From NCBI GenBank assembly GCA_902362925.1, contig CABIYL010000001.1: DNA of 64,000 nucleotides; one strand, written 5' to 3'. The position numbers were made by a program, and so were the translations under genes. Below the pieces are notes generated by a model that saw only the letters and a list, made by a program, of their open reading frames with translations, did no database searches and was not told where the DNA came from. The DNA comes from Pseudoflavonifractor sp902362925. Lineage in GTDB: Bacteria; Bacillota; Clostridia; Oscillospirales; Oscillospiraceae. This document shows positions 8,467-16,463 of the stretch, one piece after another. The number at the start of each line of letters is the position of its first letter. Position 1 is the stretch's first letter.

Positions 8467-10107
8467 CTATTCTTCTGCCGCTCCGGCCTGGGCTCTGGGC
8501 TTGCCGCCCTCCGACTGGGCCAGAATCAGCACGTCTCCGGGCAGAATGACCGTACTCCCCGTGGGAATCACCGTCTCCTGCCCGCGCTGAATGAGCACAA
8601 TGAGGTACTTGGGGGAGTTGGGAGCGGAGGCAATGTCCGCCAGGGTGCGGCCCGCCAGCCGGTGGCCCCGTTCCACGGTCAGCTCGCTCAGACGCAGGTT
8701 CTCCCGCTCCTCAAAGGGATAGGCCGCCAGTACCAGCAAGTCCCCCTCCTCCAGCCTGGTGTCCCCGTTGGGCACAATGGTGTCCTCCCCCCGGACCACC
8801 ATGACAATCAGCAGGTCCTTCAGGGGCATCAGCTCCCGCAGAGCTCTGCCCCGCCAGGGGTGACCGGGTTCCAGGTGGATTTTGATAAAGCTGATATCCC
8901 GCTCCTCCTGGTAGTCGGTAAAGGTCTTGCTGATGTCTCCCTGCTCGTCAATCATGGACAGACCGCCCGCCACCCGGGGCAGCAGGGTACCCTGGATAAG
9001 CATGGACAGCAGGACAATGCAGAACACCAGGTTGTAGAGGTTATAGGTCGTCTCAACGCCGCTGAGCACCGCCGAGATGGCAAACACGATGGAGGCCGCG
9101 CCCCGCAGACCGGCCCAGGACACCACCCCCACCTGTCCCAGCGAAGGGCGGAAGGGCAGCAGCAGCGCGCCGGTCACCAGGGGCCGCGCAGCAACTGTAA
9201 GGAAGAGCATGACGGCCAAAGCGGGCAGCAGCACCTGGGGCAGCTCCACCGGCGTCACCAGCAGGCCCAGCAGGAAGAAGATGATTACCTGGGCCACACC
9301 GGTGACCACGTCGAAGAAATGGACCAGGTACTTTTTCTGGGCCATTCTGGCGTTGCCCAGCATAATGCCGCACAGATACACGCTCAGGTATCCATTTCCG
9401 CCCCACATGGCGGGCAGGGCGTAGGCCAGAAGCACCACGCCGAAGAGGAACACGGTACGGCTCTGCTGGGAGGTAAACAGGTTTTTGCCCAGGAGCCACA
9501 CCGCCAGTCGGCCCACCACCAGCCCGGCGGCGGCGCCCAGCACCAGCTGCTGGGCCAGCAGCAGAGGGATGGAGACCTGCTGCCCGGACATGAGGGCAAT
9601 GAGGACGGTGGTCAGCATGTAGGACATGGGGTCGTTGGAGCCCGACTCCACCTCCAGCAGGGAGTCGGTGTGGTTCTTGAGGGCCAGCTTCTTGGAGCGG
9701 AGGATGTTGAACACGGTGGCCGCGTCGGTGGAGGAGACCACTGAGCCGATCAGCAGGCTCTCCAGCCAGGGCAGCTTCAGGGCAAAGTGGGCGAAAAGGC
9801 CCACTGCTCCGGCAGTGCCTGCCACGCCCAGGGTGGACAGCACCACCGCGGGGGCCGCCACCGGCCTGGCGGCCTTCAGATTGGTGCCGAAGCCGCCGTA
9901 GAACATGATGAACACCAGGCTGGCCGAGCAGATCAGGTTGACGGCCTCGTAGTCGTCAAAGGGAATGCGCAGCAGGCCGTTTTCCCCAAAGCACATGCCC
10001 AGGGCAATGAAGAACAGCAGCGGCGGGATGGGCAGCTTTTCCAGAAAGCGGTCCAACAGGATACAGATGACGATGACAACTCCAATCAGGAGAAAGGCAG
10101 CATTCAT
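8467..10107 (-). CDS. CPA1-type potassium/proton antiporter with TrkA-C domains
   Basis: 546 residues. Residues ~1-390 form a 12-13 segment Na+/H+ exchanger domain with the ND-type active site in 'VESGSNDPMSY' and 'SWAGLRGAASIVFA'. Two RCK C-terminal (TrkA-C) modules follow, each with the pattern 'I.NG.T.L..GD.L.L': 'DTIVPNGDTRLEEGDLLVLAA' split over ~425-460, and 'VIPTGSTVILPGDVLILAQ'. This matches NhaP2/CvrA-like K+/H+ antiporters, in which TrkA-C modules often bind c-di-AMP or nucleotides. A GdpP homologue is encoded at 40.2-42.2 kb. The gene ends in TAG. Confidence 0.88.
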   Translation of the reverse strand: MNAAFLLIGVVIVICILLDRFLEKLPIPPLLFFIALGMCFGENGLLRIPFDDYEAVNLICSASLVFIMFYGGFGTNLKAARPVAAPAVVLSTLGVAGTAGAVGLFAHFALKLPWLESLLIGSVVSSTDAATVFNILRSKKLALKNHTDSLLEVESGSNDPMSYMLTTVLIALMSGQQVSIPLLLAQQLVLGAAAGLVVGRLAVWLLGKNLFTSQQSRTVFLFGVVLLAYALPAMWGGNGYLSVYLCGIMLGNARMAQKKYLVHFFDVVTGVAQVIIFFLLGLLVTPVELPQVLLPALAVMLFLTVAARPLVTGALLLPFRPSLGQVGVVSWAGLRGAASIVFAISAVLSGVETTYNLYNLVFCIVLLSMLIQGTLLPRVAGGLSMIDEQGDISKTFTDYQEERDISFIKIHLEPGHPWRGRALRELMPLKDLLIVMVVRGEDTIVPNGDTRLEEGDLLVLAAYPFEERENLRLSELTVERGHRLAGRTLADIASAPNSPKYLIVLIQRGQETVIPTGSTVILPGDVLILAQSEGGKPRAQAGAAEE

Positions 10108-10179
10108 TCCAAAACCTCGCAGTGTGTGATATCTCCGGCCCCGCTGGGAGAGTGTATGCCTGCCGGGGCCGGGGCATGC

Positions 10180-11001
10180 TCACCGGCGGCGGAACACGTG
10201 GACGCGGAAATTGGCCCGGACGGTCAGCTCTTCCAGCGCGGAGAGCCGCTCACCGCCCTCCTTGGGGGTCTTCCAGTAGTAGGGGGTCATACGGAACAGG
10301 TCGGCCAGGTCCTGACCGCGGGGTGTAATGACCCGCTCGGCCTTCACAATGTCCAGGTAGTCAAAGCCCTCGTAGGGGATGGCCTCCTCGGGATTGAGGT
10401 AGGGCTTGTCGTAGAGCACTTCCTTCAGCTCCCACAGGTGGTCGGCGGCGGGCACCACGTAGAGAAACACCCCGCCGGGGACCAGAACCCGGTAAAACTC
10501 CTCCGCCGCCAGGGGGGAGAAGCAGTTCACCAGCAGATTGACCTGGCCGTCGGCCACCGGCAGGTGATAGGCTGAGGCTACGGCGAACTCCACATCTTTC
10601 GTCCGCCTGGCCGCCCAGCGCAGGCAGAACTTGGAGATGTCCACCCCCGCCATGGTCACGCTCCGTCCGGCGGCGGTGAGGGCGGCGTGGATTCCGGCGG
10701 TGTAGTACCCCTCGCCGCAGCCCGAGTCCAGCACACGGGGGTTGTCCCCGGCATATTGGAGGGCCAGCTGCTCCAGGGTCTCCCGCAGATGGCCGTAGTA
10801 CCCGGCGGAGAGGAAACGGTTCCGGGCGGCGGCCATCTCCTTGTCGTCTCCGGGGGCCTTGGAGTGCTTCTGGTTGGCGGGGAGCAGGTGTACATACCCC
10901 TCCCGGGAAATATCAAAGCTGTGCCCCTTGGGGCAGGCATAGGTCCCATCCCGCCGCTCCAGCGGGGCGGCGCACACGGGACAGCGGAACATACTCTCCA
11001 T
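10180..11001 (-). CDS. rlmA: 23S rRNA guanine-N1 methyltransferase, RlmA type
   Basis: 273 residues: an N-terminal zinc finger CPVC...CPKGHSFD, the signature 'REGYVHLLPANQKHSKAPGDD', then an SAM-binding fold with 'RVLDSGCGEGYYT' and motif IV 'LLVNCFSPLAAEEFYRVLVPGG'. RlmA enzymes methylate G745 or G748 in 23S rRNA helix 35, and some change macrolide or tylosin sensitivity. GAGGAG lies 4 nt before ATG 11001; ATG 10992 is an alternative start. The gene is monocistronic. Confidence 0.87.
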   Translation of the reverse strand: MESMFRCPVCAAPLERRDGTYACPKGHSFDISREGYVHLLPANQKHSKAPGDDKEMAAARNRFLSAGYYGHLRETLEQLALQYAGDNPRVLDSGCGEGYYTAGIHAALTAAGRSVTMAGVDISKFCLRWAARRTKDVEFAVASAYHLPVADGQVNLLVNCFSPLAAEEFYRVLVPGGVFLYVVPAADHLWELKEVLYDKPYLNPEEAIPYEGFDYLDIVKAERVITPRGQDLADLFRMTPYYWKTPKEGGERLSALEELTVRANFRVHVFRRR

Positions 11002-11183
11002 AAAACTCCTCTTTTCCGGCGGCACTGGGGCCGGGATGTGCTTTTTTCTTCATTATAGCATGCCGGACCGAGACGCCGCAAGGCAGGGGGGAGGTATGCA
11101 CCCGGCATAGTTTACTTTCCCCGGTCCCCGGGGTAAAATGGGCTTGCAAATATGTCACCAGCGTTTCGGAAAGGATGGTTATT

Positions 11184-11202
11184 ATGAATCAAGAGAAATA
11201 AT
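11184..11202 (+). pseudogene. 5' remnant of the exported protein gene split by element 1
   Basis: GGAAAGGATGG, 5 nt of spacing and ATG AAT at 11184-11189 form a normal translation start, but the frame runs to TAA after five codons. The body of a signal-peptide gene resumes at 17637 with AAT AAG AAA CGC ATC ATG. Joining the two gives Met-Asn-Lys-Lys-Arg-Ile-Met plus a hydrophobic core, a textbook signal peptide. The joining is inference from both flanks. Confidence 0.7.
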
Positions 11203-11254
11203 TTTTTATGTGGTGGAGCGGCTGAAAGCATTGTGCCACAACGGTTTTAATACT

Positions 11255-11319
11255 TGCTATCCTTGATTATTTTGAATAGTTGCCGATGTTCAGATTATTT
11301 AGTAAAATCAAGGATAGCA
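11255..11319. repeat. Inverted repeats near left end of element 1 (integrase arm-site candidates)
   Basis: TGCTATCCTTGATTATTTT at 11255-11273 faces AAAATCAAGGATAGCA at 11304-11319. The same AATCAAGGATA core recurs at the right end (17532-17542). The remaining sequence between 11002 and 11382 contains the split-gene start and no other gene. Confidence 0.6.
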
Positions 11320-11382
11320 CGACTGCAAAAAAGCAAGGCGGCTTTGCTATCTGCCGCCTTGCTCTTTGCTACCTCTTGCCGC

Positions 11383-11694
11383 TCATTTGTTGCGCTTGAA
11401 GTAATACCATGTCATTTTGTCCACTATCTTCTATAATTCTGGCTCTGCTGTCTTTGTTATATCCTTCTCAATCTATTCTTTATTATCTTTTACAATACTT
11501 CTTTCCAGACTGTCCAGCAAGTCACGCCGCCTATGTAAGAATTGTATAAACCTCTGTTCACGTAAGAACTGTTTTTTCTCTTGAAATAGCTTATAATTAA
11601 GGCTGTCTTTATCGGCAAAAGCCTCTATCCAGCTACCACGGCTTTCTTCTTTTTCAAACTCTCTGAAAATGTTTAGTATCTAATCACGATACAT
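11383..11694 (-). CDS. Amber-interrupted small coiled-coil-like protein (TAG at codons 5, 74, 88)
   Basis: Reading from ATG 11694 to TGA 11383-11385 gives 103 residues in one frame, broken only by TAG codons at 11682-11680, 11475-11473 and 11433-11431. There is no TAA, TGA or frameshift. AAAGGAG lies 9 nt before the ATG, so the start looks functional. The sequence is highly charged (REFEKEESRGSWIEAF, FLHRRRDLLDSLERS, KIVDKMTWYYFKRNK) and probably helical. No family recognised. The TAG residues could be Gln, as in genetic code 15, but that is inference. It lies downstream of the larger amber-containing gene, which has the same property. Confidence 0.7.
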
Positions 11695-11742
11695 AGTTAA
11701 ACGCTCCTTTCATGTTTGTTATTGTTATTTTCCGTTCAGTAT

Positions 11743-11820
11743 CAGCGGAAAAGTATTGCAAACAAATCTAACTAATATATTATCTTATAGTTAGGTTTGC
11801 TTATAGTCCTTTTTCCGCTG
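11743..11820. repeat. Nested inverted repeat between the two amber genes
   Basis: Outer arms CAGCGGAAAA (11743-11752) and TTTTCCGCTG (11811-11820) enclose inner arms CTAACTA (11768-11774) and TAGTTAG (11788-11794), flanked by GCAAAC and GTTTGC. The 78-nt hairpin lies 18 nt past the stop of the large amber gene, in the leader region of the small one. It could be a processing or attenuation structure or a replication site. Confidence 0.6.
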
Positions 11821-11837
11821 GATATAAATAGATTTAC

Positions 11838-13214
11838 TCACGATGGAATATCAATGAGCATTTTATATTTACCATGACCGACTTTTTCAATAATAACCCC
11901 TGTTATTCTCTTGATAGCGTAGCTGTTATTATATCCGTGTTCTTTTAATTCTTTAGTTGTTATTATCTGCCCTTTACAATAGCCTTTTAATTTTTCAGCG
12001 GCATTATTCCTTATTCTGCTTTCGCCGCTCTTTTTCCCTTTATCTTTATTTACTTCATTTCTATTTTTATATTTAATATCATCAAAATAGTTTACTATAA
12101 ATAAATATTCTTCATCTTCTCTGTTAATCTTTCCACTAAATGGAAAAGCGGCTTTCCTATCTTTCATGTATTGATATTTCCATATATCTATTTTATTCTT
12201 ATCTTCTTTTGTTAATGTCAATCTATTTCCATTCTAATAATACAACGAAGTATTAAAAACATCTTCTAAAGATACAAATTCTAGCTTAAATCCGTCAATA
12301 ATAGTATTATCATCTTTACGATTATCTAACACATATATTAACTTTTTCTTCCAATCTTCCCATGTAATCGGCTGTCCAATATAAACGGCCTTATCTTCAA
12401 GAAACTATGCTTTATAACACCATGTATTTTTTGCCGCTCCACTTGCCTCATGGCCTATTCCAAAAGTAGCAAGCTATGAAAGTGAAATCCCCATTTTGAA
12501 AAGTGATAATAAACCCTTTGCGGCTGGTATATCTCTGTGCGCCGTACAAAATCTAAATAATTCTTCTTCATCTATCTTATCAATTTTTATTAGACTATTT
12601 TTGTATTTGGATGATAAAGCATGATATATTAACTTTGTCCTTTGTGGTATCGTGATACGAAATAAATCATCTTTAATATCATCATTAAATACTGGAAATA
12701 CATCTACTTTCTTTTTACCATAAATGTATTCTATAAAATCATTTCTTTTATATTTATTTCTATCATATAAAATAAAGCTATTGTTATTATCATCTTTAAT
12801 CCAGTCAACTATATGACATTTGAAATCATTACAATAAATCTAGTACATATTATTGAATAGCTCAAAATTTTCTTCGCTTATACTATGTTCATATTTATAT
12901 TTATTTACGATTATATCATTATCAAAACCTAACATAGATATTTGAACATCAAGTTTAACTACTGATAAATTTTCTACAATCATATCTTTAATAGCTTTAT
13001 ATTCACTAAAATAATCATTATCTGTTTTCATAGAAATATAGTATAGCTTGATTACATCACTTGGAGTAATCTTGCTATCTGTTTCTGCTGATGCTCTTTC
13101 CGCAAGCTAAATTAAATCAATTATTAACTAATCATCGTTTATTTCTCTAATATAATCCACATTCAAGCGATATTTCTTTACATATTCGTCTATTTTAGCT
13201 TGAAAAGTGTTCAT
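11838..13214 (-). CDS. Amber-interrupted 458-residue protein (six in-frame TAG), unknown function
   Basis: I translated complement(11838..13214) codon by codon: ATG 13214 to TGA, 459 codons. It is interrupted only by TAG at codons 29, 36, 125, 247, 270 and 327 (TAG at 13128-13130, 13107-13109, 12840-12842, 12474-12476, 12405-12407 and 12234-12236). No TAA or TGA occurs inside, although the gene is very AT-rich. AAGGTGG lies upstream with long spacing. Conventional gene calling sees only fragments such as the C-terminal 127 residues. The protein is soluble and Lys/Asp/Asn-rich. The C-terminus (GQIITTKELKEHGYNNSYAI...VGHGKYKMLIDI) looks like a winged-helix. I do not recognise the rest. Confidence 0.7.
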
Positions 13215-13260
13215 ACATAGAGAATTACACCACCTTTCTTTAATTATTAGAAGAATATCA

Positions 13261-13690
13261 AACTAAAATAGCGCAAATACATCTAATATTACACTATTTT
13301 ATTAACTTTCTATCCTTCTTATCTACTTATATTATACCACAAAAATTTTTTTATGGCAAACTAACCGCTCTAGTGTTGCCGCTAGTGTATATCTGTGCTG
13401 TTTCTCGCTTGCCGCCTCTGCTCTGGCCTTGTCCGTTCAATACAAGCCCCTCTAGGAACTCTAGCCGCTCTGTAACGGCCTATCCCCCCATAGGGCAGGG
13501 CGGGGGGATGGTATCGGGATAACTGCCCCTTGTGCGGCCTCTGGCGGCTTTATTTGGGCGTTTTCCCTCTCGCATGGGAAAGACGGTGGACACGGGCGAA
13601 AACGGTGTAGGCGGTGGCTCTGGCTGGCGGCGGCGGTATTGAATAGATCGAGCGGCCTACACTGTCCAGTGTGGCCGCTCTCGCTGTCTG
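13261..13690. other. Non-coding GC-rich stretch of element 1
   Basis: This stretch of ~430 bases between the large amber gene and the serine recombinase has no gene I can support. It carries a hairpin just downstream of the recombinase (GAGCGGCC...GGCCGCTC around 13650-13680) that may terminate it, several GCCGCT/AGCGGC words, and a GGGGGG-rich tract near 13500. I looked for a CUA-anticodon suppressor tRNA here and saw none. Confidence 0.6.
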
Positions 13691-13693
13691 CCC

Positions 13694-14371
13694 TTATTCT
13701 GCCTCTTTCAATTCCCGCTTGTACTTGTAGTAGGTATTGCGGGAAAGCCCTGTCAACTTCATAACCTCTGTATCATCCAGCGTCCCGCAGAAGTCCCTAG
13801 AGTGTTTCTGTATTACCTCTTTAGCGGCAACACTCTTTTTTGTTGTCAGCTTTGCGCCTTGCCGCTGGCCTATCTGCTTACCATTCAAGCGGGCTGTTTC
13901 TATGCCCTCTCTTGTGCGCTGGTGTAAATCCTCTACCTCTTTTTCGCTCTGCTCAAAAGCTATTCTAATCTGCTCTTTCGCAAGCGCCATTAGATATTTG
14001 TTGATGCCTTCAAGAATGAAATCAACGCTTGTATTTGTCATAGAAATAAGATTGCTTAATGCTTTCTTATAGGTATCTGTATTTATGTGCGGCTCTTTCA
14101 GAAATACGAGGGACACGCCACGATTATATAAATCTTCATAGGCGGCTATACCTTCATCGGCGTTTCCGCTCATGCGGCTAACACTGTCAAATATGATGGT
14201 ATCGCCGCTCTTTACTTTATTGTATAGCTTATTCCATTCTTTGCGGTTTAGCGTTGTTCTGGTGAATACCTCTTGCACAATAGTAGCATTAGGAAAGGCC
14301 GCTTTGATATTTCTAATCTGTCTTTCAATGCTCTGTTTTGCTCTGCTTATTCTCGCATATCCGTATTCCAT
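13694..14371 (-). CDS. Serine recombinase / resolvase family
   Basis: 225 residues. The N-terminal resolvase catalytic domain starts GYARISRAKQSIERQ, with the nucleophile Ser at about residue 9, then 'IIFDSVSRMSGNADEGIAAYEDL' (SRxxR-like region), and a C-terminal helix-turn-helix 'LDDTEVMKLTGLSRNTYYKYKREL'. Size fits small DNA invertases and resolvases rather than large transposon integrases. It could resolve element multimers or invert a segment. It ends in TAA and contains no TAG. A consensus promoter lies upstream, with repeats that fit control by the adjacent XRE protein. Confidence 0.88.
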   Translation of the reverse strand: MEYGYARISRAKQSIERQIRNIKAAFPNATIVQEVFTRTTLNRKEWNKLYNKVKSGDTIIFDSVSRMSGNADEGIAAYEDLYNRGVSLVFLKEPHINTDTYKKALSNLISMTNTSVDFILEGINKYLMALAKEQIRIAFEQSEKEVEDLHQRTREGIETARLNGKQIGQRQGAKLTTKKSVAAKEVIQKHSRDFCGTLDDTEVMKLTGLSRNTYYKYKRELKEAE

Positions 14372-14393
14372 AGTAAAGCCCCTTTCTATCTCT

Positions 14394-14503
14394 AATAGTA
14401 TCTTATCTGACCTTCGTTAGATTTGATACTACTATTATAAGGCTTTACTGCTACTTTGTCAATAACTTTTAATACTATTTTATGTATCGTTAGTTTTAAT
14501 ACT
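14394..14503 (-). promoter_or_regulatory. Recombinase promoter with repeated operator words
   Basis: On the minus strand TTGACA (14462-14457) and TATAAT (14439-14434) are 17 bp apart. TTTTAATACTAT occurs twice (14468-14479 and 14492-14503), and the inverted form TAATAGTATC is at 14394-14403. These flank the promoter as operators would. Confidence 0.75.
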
Positions 14504-14834
14504 ATCTTTCTTTACCATGATAGTATAAATATCTCTGTACTGTATCTAATATAAATCGCTTTCCGTTGTCACTCATATTATGAAGTAATGATAATACTTC
14601 TTTATCAATACTGTTATCACTAGCTTTTAGATTATCAGATAATAAGCTATCAACTGTAACACCTAGTGCATTAGCAATATCAACAAGCGTTTCAAGACTG
14701 GGCTTTCCTTCGCCTCGCTCAATTTGACCGATAAAGTTAATGCTTTTATCTGTTCTTTCCGCTAACTTCTCTAAAGTCAATCTTTGCATAAGCCGCTCAT
14801 CTCTAATACGCTTTCCTAGTGCTGTGTAGTCCAT
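14502..14834 (-). CDS. XRE-family transcriptional regulator
   Basis: 110 residues with an N-terminal lambda-repressor-like HTH: LGKRIRDERLMQRLTLEKLAERTDKSINFIGQIERGEGKPSLETLVDIANAL is its span (about 6-57), followed by a short helical tail. It probably represses its own divergent region and the recombinase promoter 60 nt downstream. The standard stop is TAG, but TAA follows one codon later (TAG-TAT-TAA), so a reading in which TAG is sense would add only two residues. Confidence 0.85.
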   Translation of the reverse strand: MDYTALGKRIRDERLMQRLTLEKLAERTDKSINFIGQIERGEGKPSLETLVDIANALGVTVDSLLSDNLKASDNSIDKEVLSLLHNMSDNGKRFILDTVQRYLYYHGKER

Positions 14835-14872
14835 TTAATCACCTCTACTTCATTTTAGAGGGATTACAACCG

Positions 14873-14931
14873 CCATTAAATCAAGTATAAGATTAAATCA
14901 TATTGACTAAAAGGTTAAATCGTGATACACT
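14873..14931 (+). promoter_or_regulatory. Lipoprotein promoter with three TTAAATC operator words
   Basis: TTGACT (14903-14908) and TACACT (14926-14931) are 17 bp apart. TTAAATC occurs three times across the XRE-lipoprotein divergent region (near 14875, 14893 and 14914), one copy inside the spacer, so the XRE protein is the likely binder. Confidence 0.65.
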
Positions 14932-14992
14932 CAAGGCAGGTACAGAAACGGCAATAGATCGACACAACAAGATAAGAAAGGAAATGGTGAAC

Positions 14993-15448
14993 ATGAAAAG
15001 ACTGATAGCGTTATTACTGGCGGCGGCTCTTGCCTTGTCCCTTGCGGCTTGTGGCTCAAGTACTCCAACCAAAGATGAGATGTTAGAAAATGCACAAGAA
15101 GTAGATTTCAAAGAGTACGCAATCCAATATGCTGAAAACTCTGCAACCTTGAAAGAACAGTATGGGGGTCAAACTTGTATCGTAAGCGGCTATGTTACTA
15201 ATATTAGAGGCGATATTAATGAAGTACAGCTTGAATGGCATGATGGAACAGCATATTATACAGAAGAAGAACAGGCTAGATTAACTGATAATTCAATGGT
15301 CTTGGATGCCTCTAATTATATTCTATTTTGTGATATTGCTGAAGATGGCGGAATAACGGAAATTAAGAATGGAGATTACATTTCTGTTGTCGGTCAATTT
15401 GATGAAAATGGAAGACAGCTTGAAAATGCATATATTATATTAGAATAA
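14993..15448 (+). CDS. Lipoprotein with OB-fold (tRNA_anti-like) domain
   Basis: 151 residues: a lipoprotein signal MKRLIALLLAAALALSLAAC with Cys at 20, a short linker, then an OB-like beta domain ('GQTCIVSGYVTNIRGDINEVQL ... YILFCDI ... NGDYISVVGQF'). It is anchored outside the membrane. ATG 14993 is 10 nt after AAAGGA; ATG 14984 sits almost on that site. It is divergent from the XRE gene. A chromosomal pair at 25.7-26.6 kb has the same arrangement and fold, so the pairing may be functional. Confidence 0.75.
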   Translation: MKRLIALLLAAALALSLAACGSSTPTKDEMLENAQEVDFKEYAIQYAENSATLKEQYGGQTCIVSGYVTNIRGDINEVQLEWHDGTAYYTEEEQARLTDNSMVLDASNYILFCDIAEDGGITEIKNGDYISVVGQFDENGRQLENAYIILE

Positions 15449-15457
15449 TAGTTTAAG

Positions 15458-15485
15458 GCGGCTAGTATCAAATACTAGCCGCTTT
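15458..15485 (+). terminator. Terminator of the lipoprotein gene
   Basis: An 11-bp stem GCGGCTAGTAT closes loop CAA and is followed by TTT. Confidence 0.8.
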
Positions 15486-15489
15486 CCTA

Positions 15490-15518
15490 TTGACAAATAA
15501 TTAAAACCGCTATAAGAT
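15490..15518 (+). promoter_or_regulatory. Promoter for the lysine-rich protein gene
   Basis: TTGACA at 15490-15495 with TAAGAT at 15513-15518 (17-bp spacer) or TATAAG at 15511-15516. Confidence 0.6.
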
Positions 15519-15554
15519 AGTGTCAGTAAATCTATTTAATAGGGGGCGTTAATA

Positions 15555-16019
15555 ATGGCAGAAGAAAAGAAAGAAGAAGTAAAAAAATCATGGAATAAAA
15601 TGACCTTTAGAGAATTGACCCGTGAGGCGCTTATTCAACACGCTGAAAGCCTTGCCGATGATGACCCCGAAAAAGCATTAGAGGCAATGGCCTATTTGGA
15701 TGACCTCTTACAGACTGAACCTATCACCGCTGAAATGAAAAAAGAAAAGCGGCGGGAACTTGAAAGCAAGACTAAAAAGAAACGGGATAAAGAAAGCGGG
15801 CAACTTATTGATACAGACAAGCCGCTTTACACCAAAAAGCAAATTGATAAAATGATAGATGAAATGCAGGGGACACCAGTAAATAATATTTTCTATATCA
15901 AACAACAGTATTGTGAAAGATATTATCCTGAAATCCTTAAAAATGTAAAGAAGAAGAAAGAAACACCGCAAGACCTACTTGCGGCGGCTAGGGCAAGGGT
16001 AAAAGCAAAGATGAAATAA
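15555..16019 (+). CDS. Highly charged lysine/glutamate-rich protein, unknown
   Basis: 154 residues, very rich in Lys and Glu, predicted helical, ending in a basic tail (AAARARVKAKMK). It has no membrane segment and no recognised domain. Such proteins in small elements often bind DNA or assist replication; that is only a guess. AGGGGGCG precedes the ATG. It ends in TAA with no internal TAG, unlike the two amber genes. Confidence 0.6.
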   Translation: MAEEKKEEVKKSWNKMTFRELTREALIQHAESLADDDPEKALEAMAYLDDLLQTEPITAEMKKEKRRELESKTKKKRDKESGQLIDTDKPLYTKKQIDKMIDEMQGTPVNNIFYIKQQYCERYYPEILKNVKKKKETPQDLLAAARARVKAKMK

Positions 16020-16303
16020 CCCTTGTATCGAGCGGGTGAAGAAAACTTCTTCACTCGCTCTTTTCTTGCGTGGCCGTAGCCTTGCCGATGGAGCGGGAAT
16101 GTACCAGATAATAGCCCCTGGCGGCGGCGGTAATACCATGATGGAGCGGAACACACGCACAAGGCCACACAAGCCCCCCAGAGGCCGCTAGAGGCCGTTT
16201 AAGCTGGCGGGGAGTATCCAGGCACCACAAGACGCATGAAAGCGGCGTAGAGGGCGATAGAGGGCACAAGGGCGGCGGCTGAAGATCTATCGCAAGCAAA
16301 GAG

Positions 16304-16329
16304 GGGGCGGCTAGTTGTTAGCCGTCCCC
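16304..16329 (-). terminator. Hairpin at the end of the integrase transcript
   Basis: GGGGCGGCTA pairs with TAGCCGTCCCC (one bulge). The stem includes the TAG stop of the small gene before it. The 3' T-run is weak. The ~290 bases from here to 16020 are GC-rich and I see no gene in them. Confidence 0.5.
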
Positions 16330-16451
16330 TTGCTCTGCTGTTCCTGCTCTGTTCCTGCTGGCCTCTGCTCTTGCGCCTTGTCCTCTGGCTTATCCATGTC
16401 TACCAGTTCTTCAAATATCAGCGCAAGCGGCAAGCCGTAATACTCACACAT
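16311..16451 (-). CDS. Small acidic protein downstream of integrase
   Basis: 46 residues (MCEYYGLPLALIFEELVD..., then a Gln/Glu-rich tail). The start ATG is 5 nt after AGGGGGG, 13 nt past the integrase stop, so it is likely co-translated; its position suggests an excisionase or integrase cofactor, though no HTH is seen. It stops at a TAG inside a hairpin. Reading through that TAG would give an implausible GC-rich tail, so here TAG behaves as a true stop. Confidence 0.5.
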   Translation of the reverse strand: MCEYYGLPLALIFEELVDMDKPEDKAQEQRPAGTEQEQQSKGTANN

Positions 16452-16463
16452 ATTAGCCCCCCT

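Noticed and set aside
11838..13214. Plain pseudogene explanation for the amber gene
   Set aside because: Kept as the main alternative but not preferred: six TAG with no TAA/TGA and no frameshift is not the usual pattern of decay.
13261..13690. Suppressor tRNA (CUA anticodon) in the non-coding part of element 1
   Set aside because: I found no cloverleaf, no T-arm sequence and no CTA anticodon loop; a proper tRNA scan is needed.
16020..16310. Extension of the small integrase-linked gene through TAG
   Set aside because: The downstream sequence is low-complexity, Pro/Arg-rich and antisense to another gene's end; TAG there lies in a terminator-like stem and acts as a stop.
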